Part shown: positions 58,945 to 64,000 of the stretch, piece by piece
How positions within the stretch are numbered: the first letter of the stretch is position 1
How the letters are laid out: every line of letters begins with the position of its first letter
Origin: Mesorhizobium sp. WSM3862
GTDB lineage: Bacteria; Pseudomonadota; Alphaproteobacteria; Rhizobiales; Rhizobiaceae
Length of the DNA: 64,000 nt
Assembly (NCBI RefSeq): GCF_002294985.1
Contig: NZ_NSGE01000002.1
Location: 1-64,000, forward strand
Direction of reading: 5' to 3'
The notes under the pieces: model-generated
What the model was told of the DNA's origin: nothing
What the model saw: the letters and a program-made list of their open reading frames with translations, nothing else
The model's database searches: none
Translations under genes and position numbers: made by a program

Positions 58945-59365
58945 ATGTTCGCCCAGGAGACAAGCGGAGGAATGAACTCGTCCCTTGGAAGCGCGGTGCT
59001 GGTTCCACGGATGTGTTCCTTAGCGGAAGGGACGCCCCCGTTGTTTCCCGTAAAGCGCCACACCGTTGAGAATGAGGGCCGCCGCGATGACGTCGGCGGC
59101 GGAGAACAGATCCTTAAGCCGATGCTAGAACAGGATGCCCAGAATTCCCGCTGGTATCGTACTGACGACGATCGGCCAGCGAATGTATCCTTGGGTTTGG
59201 CCGAAGGCCTCAATGGCAGCTGGAAGTAGATGCTGGAGTGAACCACGTAGCCGCCGCTCATCAACAAGCCCGCCGACTTTTTGAAGTCAGCATTGCTGGT
59301 GAGTCTCATCCGCAAGCTCACCGACAGCCCATAACGGGACGCCACCAAGCTCAGCATTAAGAAGG
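58945..59365 (-). pseudogene. Possible membrane transporter fragment
   Basis: Read leftward one frame gives EAFGQTQGYIRWPIVVSTIP, AGILGILF, then LKDLFSAADVIAAALILNGV, hydrophobic stretches resembling a small membrane protein's C-terminal helices. Stops and shifts break it. The family is uncertain. Confidence 0.3.
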
Positions 59366-59370
59366 TATAC

Positions 59371-59802
59371 ATGATGGTTGATAAAGTTTTTGATCGTAGC
59401 AACGCTCTGTATGTGAAGAAAGTTCCCCGAAAAGGCCGTGGGTTGTTCGCCAATGTTCCGTTCAAGGCTGGAGATTTAATCGAGCGCGCGCCCACATGGG
59501 AATTTGATGACAGACAAGCAAATCTTATAGATCTGACAGGAATACTGGAATATTATTTCGTGCGCGGACCAAAAAAACAGAACGGTAATCCTACAGCGCG
59601 GTACGTTGTTTTTGGACTTGCTTCGTTGGTGAATCATTCTTCAAGCCCCAATGCAGAAACGGTTTGGGCTGATGAAGAATCAGGCGCATGGGTCAACATC
59701 CTAGCGGTCAGGGACATAAATGTCGACGACGAAATAACGCAAAAATACAATAATATCTCAGATTACCCACAGAGCATTAATTTCGTTGAAGATGCACGAT
59801 AA
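59371..59802 (+). CDS. SET-domain protein
   Basis: A 143-residue protein made of a single SET domain, the fold of protein-lysine methyltransferases using S-adenosylmethionine. The start motif is VKKVPRKGRGLFANVPFKAG, followed by FGLASLVNHSSSPNAETVW with the conserved NHS, and the end VRDINVDDEITQKYNN replacing the usual E(L/I)xxxY motif. A second ATG lies at 59374. It looks AT-richer than its neighbours and is isolated, suggesting transfer. The target is unknown. Confidence 0.8.
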   Translation: MMVDKVFDRSNALYVKKVPRKGRGLFANVPFKAGDLIERAPTWEFDDRQANLIDLTGILEYYFVRGPKKQNGNPTARYVVFGLASLVNHSSSPNAETVWADEESGAWVNILAVRDINVDDEITQKYNNISDYPQSINFVEDAR

Positions 59803-60032
59803 TTCATGGATGCACAGGTGTATACGTAGACAACTGGTAATGCTGCGATCAGAGATTCGAATGTCTTATTTTGTGGGACGATATTTTGGCGTCAACATAA
59901 AAATATGCCAGCTCATTACGGAAAGTTGTGGAGGCAGACGAAATTGCCACTTTTCGTCAGCGAATTTCCAAAGGAGGGGATGCTCTTGAGCTGGGGATTG
60001 TCAATGGGGGCGTGGCGGTGCCTATATCGGTT

Positions 60033-60222
60033 GCCGATCTGTGCCGCAAGCACGGGGTCAGTGACGCCTCGATCTACAACTGGAAGGCCCGCTTCGGCGG
60101 GATGGATGTCTCCGAGGCTCGGCGACTAAAGGCACTGGAGGACGAGAACACGCGGCTGAAGAGGCGTCTGGCCGACGCCATGCTCGATAATGCCGCGTTG
60201 AAGGATCTTGTGGGAAAGAATG
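60033..60222 (+). pseudogene. IS3 OrfA fragment with a foreign N-terminus
   Basis: Residues [20 protein letters not shown] through [16 protein letters not shown] repeat residues 25-86 of the intact OrfA at 53300. The open frame extends upstream to 59928 through about 35 unrelated residues and downstream to 60284, so a 118-residue chimeric ORF exists. Confidence 0.85.
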
Positions 60223-60464
60223 TATGGTTCGCCCCGTCCGTGCAAGGGTTCGCGACATGGCCGAGGACGATTCCAGTTGCATAAATGTATCCGGCCTATC
60301 GCGAGTGAGTTGCTGTTGCAGCCAAGCCATGATGAGATCCGCGCACGCCGTTCCCAAAAAACGGTTCGGGCACGAAGCCCGCTTTTTTTTGCATAGGGCT
60401 TGACCGGATGCCGATCCACTGTTTCGTCATCTATTCTGGAGCCTTGCAATCGAGCCGGAGCTTC

Positions 60465-60740
60465 AGGCGAAAGAAGGGTCCCTGCGTTCATAAAGCGCTC
60501 CCAGCTTGGTCAGGACAACCCAGGCAATGAGCGCCATCTCGGCGGCAAGTGCGACAACAGCTTTGTTCGGGTGCATACGCCTGCAACACATCAAGCCAGC
60601 TTCCGAGGCGATCCCGGGTTCGATCCGGGTGACGAAAGCATGCTCGCGCGCCATGAACGAGCAGCTTGCGAAGGTAGCGGTTCCCGCGCTTGCAGGGGAA
60701 CGAGTCAAGGGGTCGGTGATCGCCGCTGCTGGCCAATATC
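60465..60740 (-). pseudogene. IS110 transposase C-terminal remnant
   Basis: Read leftward: PLDSFPCKRGNRYLRKLLVH, GARACFRHPDRTRDRLGSWL, then after a shift HPNKAVVALAAEMALIAWVV, LTKLGALYERRDPSFA and a stop. A different IS110 subtype from the two intact copies. Confidence 0.8.
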
Positions 60741-60900
60741 TACCTGCACTTGTCTTCGATCTATGGGGCTAGCGGTGGCGACAGCGCGAGGCTACCAGCG
60801 ACATGATCATCGTGCGCTATGCCGATGATGTAATCGTCGGCTTCGACCGCAAGGAAACTGCGCATTGTGTCGCCGCACATACATGGTCCGAGATGGAAAA
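60690..60900 (+). pseudogene. Group II intron reverse transcriptase fragment
   Basis: In two frames it shows KGSVIAAAGQYLPALVFDLW, then WRQREATSDMIIVRYADDVI with the YADD catalytic box, and VGFDRKETA. This is the palm region of a group II intron maturase. The rest is absent. Confidence 0.75.
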
Positions 60901-61711
60901 ACGGGGCGGTTGCCGGGCGGCCCGTTCGGTTGGCCTCCAGTGGTCACAGCCGGCGTGCTGTTTTCTGCGAGTGGGCGACCTGGCCTGGCGGGCAGCCGTC
61001 CATAGTCACGATCACCAGACAAGGCAGGCGGTTGCTTTTTTAGCGGCTCAAGAAAGGGTCTGTCTACGGATGTCGAGGTCTGTGATAGGGGAAGCCTGCG
61101 AAGCTATGGCTGTTTTCGCAGGAATGCTGCCTTATAGGGCGCGATTGCGCCGTCCATTGCCGCACTTGCAAATTAAACTTAATGGCATCACTCCACCACT
61201 CGGAATCACGGATGATAGGCGCGACAACCACTGCACCACAGGGGCTCAAACCGCCGGACCTTCCGCAACGATCGTGGGAACGGCGCTTGGCTGCCGAAGC
61301 CGGAAACACTCGCCCCGCATGGATACTGCGACCAGCGAGGAACTGGCAGGTGCAGCCTGTGAACGGTGACGTCGACCAATGCGGTTTAGTTCGCGAGAAC
61401 CTCGCTTTTGCATGGACGGACTCCTTCACGAAACGCGTTCACGCCAGCTTTCATTTTCTGACGTAATTGTCAAAAACGTGACCGTCCAGTCGAACCGGCG
61501 GACCACTGCGCATTTGTCCAAAAAAGGTCAAATCTGTATTTGAGCTTCGACCGAATGGAGCCCTGTGTAGGCCGGACCGCGCGAGCTTCCTTTGGCATCG
61601 CAGCGTCTACACCGAGGCAGGGAATTTCAGATCCGGTTTGAGGCATCCCGGTTCAGCACGGCTGGACCTTATATGAAAGCACTTGGCTTGTGCCAATGCC
61701 TGAGGCCACTG
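60901..61711. other. About 800 bases without a supported gene
   Basis: Frames at 60803-61369, 61064-61429 and 61182-61466 overlap on both strands without family matches. The AHL synthase gene that often accompanies traR was looked for here and not found. Confidence 0.4.
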
Positions 61712-61725
61712 GCGCCAGCTGGCGC
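61712..61725. promoter_or_regulatory. Perfect 14-bp palindrome upstream of the LuxR gene
   Basis: GCGCCAGCTGGCGC is fully self-complementary and lies about 108 bases before the ATG at 61833. LuxR-type regulators bind palindromes near this size, so it is a candidate lux/tra box. Confidence 0.4.
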
Positions 61726-61832
61726 GGTTTGCGGCAATGCTCTCGCAAGAGCGTCATGGACCTCTTCCGCACCGTCACCTTTCAAATGACACGTTGCCGG
61801 AGAGCCAAGGGAAGGAGCTAAAAAGGGCAGAG

Positions 61833-62561
61833 ATGCAGACTGTGTTCGAGACATTCTTGGAACGGCTTTCAGAAAGCGTCGATGAGGCTGATCTCCACGG
61901 TGCCCTGGCCGATGTCGCCTCTGGACTCGATCTGCTTACTTTTGCCTATCTCTCCTTTTCCCCGCGGCCTGATGGCAAAACCACGCTGATCTCGAATTAT
62001 CCGGCGCCCTGGACAGCACGTTATCTTGAGAACCGGTATCAGAGTGTTGACCCGGTCATTATGCGCGCACGCAGGGGCGGATGCCCGTTTCGATGGGGAT
62101 CCGATCTGAGCGGCGAGGGGGCTGCAGGGGCTCAGGTTTTTGAAGAAGCGGCGCAGTTTGGTATCTGCTGCGGCATGACGATCCCGATTATCGACCACCG
62201 AGGAAATTTTGCTGCGATCACCTTTGCCGCAGACAAGCCCGACACTGCATTTTTCCGCGCCGCAGAACGCCACATAGAAGGTCTTCCGTATTTCGCGACC
62301 TGTTTTCATATGTTCGTTCGGCACAGACTGTCCGGCGATCGAATGATCGATGGTGTCCTGCTGACGCCGCGCGAATACGAGTGCCTGCAGTGGGCAGAAC
62401 AAGGCAAGTCTGATTGGGAGATCGGCTGCATCCTGGGGATCACGCAGCGAACGGCCGCCTTTCATCTGGGCAACGCTCGCCGGAAGCTTGGGGTGACGAC
62501 CACCAAACAGGCTATTGGGCGCCTGGCCCGTTCGGCTTTTTTCGGTTCACGGACAGGTTAG
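61833..62561 (+). CDS. TraR-like LuxR-family quorum-sensing regulator
   Basis: A 242-residue acyl-homoserine-lactone receptor. The N-terminal autoinducer domain (1-165) has the ligand-contact pattern APWTARYLENRYQSVDP (Trp, Tyr, Asp) and RWGSDLS (Trp). The C-terminal GerE helix-turn-helix is LTPREYECLQWAEQGKSDWE, IGCILGITQRTAAFHLGNAR. The ATG at 61833 gives the family start (MQTVFETFLERLSESV); an ATG at 61737 would add 32 unrelated residues. In M. loti R7A, TraR turns on genes for ICE excision and is blocked by QseM. Here a DUF2285 fragment and the qseM-qseC-like pair follow at once. Confidence 0.88.
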   Translation: MQTVFETFLERLSESVDEADLHGALADVASGLDLLTFAYLSFSPRPDGKTTLISNYPAPWTARYLENRYQSVDPVIMRARRGGCPFRWGSDLSGEGAAGAQVFEEAAQFGICCGMTIPIIDHRGNFAAITFAADKPDTAFFRAAERHIEGLPYFATCFHMFVRHRLSGDRMIDGVLLTPREYECLQWAEQGKSDWEIGCILGITQRTAAFHLGNARRKLGVTTTKQAIGRLARSAFFGSRTG

Positions 62562-62599
62562 TAGCTTCACGTGCGCAGCGGCGTTGAAGCGTACCCTGC

Positions 62600-62769
62600 G
62601 GCGCTCGAGTGCGTCTTTTGCTTACTGCGAATTGCCTGCCCGGTTGTTTCCGCCGAAACCGCGGCCCCGATTGAATGTCGTTCTTGGGGGTATCGAGGGA
62701 TCGCTCGCCAGACCTTCACATCGCGAGATCGTTGAAGTGCTGATCGGAAGGCGCATTCAAGCCGACTGA
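62600..62769 (+). pseudogene. DUF2285 fragment (FseA C-terminal-like)
   Basis: The end LPARLFPPKPRPRLNVVLGG, IEGSLARPSHREIVEVLIG matches the DUF2285 core at 21240-21400 but stops about 35 residues early at 62769. The frame opens inside the traR gene, so a real start is lacking. Confidence 0.65.
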
Positions 62770-62863
62770 ACGGCCGCATCCGGTGCGCGTCTCGGGCCCT
62801 GCGTTCAGGAATGGGGACTGTCGTGAGTTCCCTGCATGAAAACGTGACAGTTGCAGCCGTGCG

Positions 62864-63145
62864 TCAGCCGGCGAACAGTTCCTTGTAGCCAGTGGTTACC
62901 ATCCAGTTCGCCCGATCTATATGGCTGCGAACAGCCTTGCGGGCGCGCACCGGTTCAAGGACCGGGTCGATGCCGAGAATGAGTTCAGCCATTTCCTCTA
63001 CGCTGGCATTGTCGGCGCAGGCGTCGAGGATGCGCAGGTAAATGGTGGAATGCTGCCTGTCGTAACTCGTGATGCTGTCTGACCAGGGGACGTCATCGAG
63101 CAGTGTCAAGCTTTCAGTCCTATTCGTTCTCGTCGATCGATTCAT
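62864..63145 (-). CDS. QseM-like antiactivator, copy 3 (best preserved)
   Basis: A 93-residue protein with the full family pattern: LLDDVPWSDSITSYDRQHST, CADNASVEEMAELILGIDPV, ARKAVRSHIDRANWM, ending VTTGYKELFAG. In M. loti, QseM binds TraR and FseA and stops ICE excision. The gene is divergent from the QseC-like repressor at 63262, with a 116-base gap full of dyads, and lies 300 bases from the traR-like gene. Function by analogy, but the context is strong. Confidence 0.75.
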   Translation of the reverse strand: MNRSTRTNRTESLTLLDDVPWSDSITSYDRQHSTIYLRILDACADNASVEEMAELILGIDPVLEPVRARKAVRSHIDRANWMVTTGYKELFAG

Positions 63146-63182
63146 CTCTGCCGCGAACCTCGCCTGTTGATAGGTGGATTCA

Positions 63183-63241
63183 AGACAGCATATCCCAAAA
63201 TGGGATTATCCGGAACCGGGATTAGTGGCTGAGCCGGTCTT
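63183..63241. promoter_or_regulatory. Candidate QseC operators in the qseM-qseC gap, copy 3
   Basis: Three dyads are visible: TCCCAAAATGGGA, then ATCCGGAACCGGGAT, then CCGGTCTTTATCTGACCGG. Multiple operators of differing affinity in this gap are the basis of the M. loti QseC switch. Confidence 0.5.
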
Positions 63242-63261
63242 TATCTGACCGGTTCGGCTAC

Positions 63262-63495
63262 ATGCCCAAATCACTTCGATCTGCCCGCCACCAGCGGTTT
63301 CTGGCCAAGTTGATATCGCTGCGCAAGGCCAAAGGCATGACCCAGGCCCAGGTGGCCGAGAAGCTTGGCCGGCCGCAATCCTTTGTGGCCAAGTATGAGG
63401 GTGGAGAGCGGCGTCTCGATATCATTGAGTTTCTCGACGTAACTGCGGCGCTTGACGCTGATCCTTGCGAGATTCTGATGAGCCTGCGGTCATAG
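63262..63495 (+). CDS. QseC-like XRE-family repressor, copy 3
   Basis: A 77-residue protein with one helix-turn-helix (FLAKLISLRKAKGMTQAQVA, EKLGRPQSFVAKYEGGERRL) and a short C-terminal tail. The start ATG at 63262 is clear. Divergent from the QseM-like gene. It shares only the HTH fold with the copy at 21896, so the two may read different operators. Confidence 0.75.
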   Translation: MPKSLRSARHQRFLAKLISLRKAKGMTQAQVAEKLGRPQSFVAKYEGGERRLDIIEFLDVTAALDADPCEILMSLRS

Positions 63496-63623
63496 CTAGC
63501 GTCGGCGCCTCGCCGCGCAACGGCTGCTGGACCGCTGTTCTAAGGCAAAGCTCAGGCGTCTCAACCATGCGGCTCCCGCCTGGCGCGGGTCGTCACACCC
63601 GCGCAGCTCTTCTATGTTGGGCG

Positions 63624-63796
63624 TTTCCCGGCGGCGCAGGCGGCACTCCCTTCTAGGCCCGCCGCGGCATCCCGCAACCCTTCAATCTCGCTTCGGGTCC
63701 TTCTCTTCGTTCCAGGTCCTTCGGAAGCCTGGACGGCGGCCCTTACGGTCGCACTCGCCGCTCCGGGGGAGCCGGATCGGCGAGCGTAGACAAACG
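63624..63796 (+). repeat. Conserved GC-rich leader before an ardC stub, copy 2
   Basis: Parallel to 25573-25775, beginning TTTCCCGGCGGCGC and ending CAAACG before an ATG at 63797. Confidence 0.65.
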
Positions 63797-64000
63797 ATGC
63801 ATGCAAGACTGAAGCGGACCGCCCATCGCAGAGGCAGACAGGGGCGGGCTCGGCGTCAGGTTCTATCAGGAGGTCCCACCCGCATCTTGCCGAGCTGAAG
63901 CCCGGCACCCCGCCGCGGGTGCCATGGAGGGCAGCCGCCCTCGACAACGGCTCCTTCCCCTGCAAGGGCGATCGTAAAAAGAGCGCACAAGGCGCCCTTC
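63797..64000 (+). pseudogene. ArdC-like N-terminal stub at the window edge
   Basis: In mixed frames the segment gives RFYQEV, then a region parallel to ARILAELEAGTPPWV of ArdC proteins. Frameshifts are evident near 63865. It may continue beyond the window. Confidence 0.5.

Noticed and set aside
60901..61711. AHL synthase (traI) upstream of the traR-like gene
   Set aside because: No frame shows the LuxI-family conserved residues; only overlapping chance ORFs occur.

Overview
The window looks like a decaying stretch of a symbiosis island (an integrative and conjugative element, ICE) from a Mesorhizobium-like member of the Rhizobiales. The grounds are the family-level look of the genes: an Omp2/RopA-type porin, a TraR-like LuxR regulator, small regulators resembling QseM and QseC of the M. 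loti symbiosis island, ArdC and DUF2958 fragments, and many insertion-sequence (IS) families common in rhizobial accessory DNA. No tRNA, rRNA, CRISPR array, origin, nod or nif gene was recognised. The species is inferred from remembered protein families; no database was searched.

Layout. 1-9.9 kb holds IS5, IS110, IS66 and IS3 debris around an orphan EhuB-like binding protein and a gamma-glutamyltransferase, then a DUF5372 / small ORF / large serine recombinase trio and a broken tyrosine recombinase. 10-13.6 kb is IS3, IS30, IS66 and IS110 wreckage. 14.1-19.1 kb is an intact four-gene dipeptide-type ABC transporter operon. 19.2-20.5 kb is a scrambled IS6/IS21 nest. 20.6-22.4 kb carries a displaced copy of the transporter leader, an aminopeptidase P stub and the first DUF2285 / QseM-like / QseC-like module. 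23.3-26.2 kb has a regulator, a dead porin copy, an IS110 fragment and an ardC stub. 26.5-36.6 kb contains a membrane acyltransferase, a short glutamate 5-kinase, a complete IS66 element, an ATP-grasp ligase and an EutA-like isomerase, separated by IS remnants. 37-50 kb is mostly transposon debris, with a second QseM-like gene, a tandemly duplicated integrase, a dead regulator copy and the intact porin. 50-57.4 kb has a DUF3892 protein, IS5, IS110 and IS3 copies, a GNAT-like protein and an M24 ectoine-hydrolase-like protein. 57.5-64 kb has further debris, a SET-domain protein, the LuxR regulator, the third QseM/QseC module and a second ardC stub.

How the parts may work together. The most coherent theme is cell-density control of ICE transfer. 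A TraR-like activator, three QseM-like antiactivator genes, two QseC-like repressors and separated FseA-like pieces are spread over the window, but no AHL synthase, excisionase or relaxase is present, so any circuit must be completed elsewhere. The second theme is small amino-acid-like solutes: uptake (EhuB-like, Dpp-like), hydrolysis (DoeA-like M24, gamma-glutamyltransferase), an EutA-like isomerase, and activation or ligation (glutamate-5-kinase-like, ATP-grasp). These genes are scattered singly, so a shared pathway is only a hypothesis.

Roughly half of the window is recognisable mobile-element sequence, most of it truncated, frameshifted or nested. A few elements look intact, notably IS66 at 30330-32838 with a perfect 8-bp target duplication, IS110 copies at 5133 and 51917, and IS3 at about 53256-54479.
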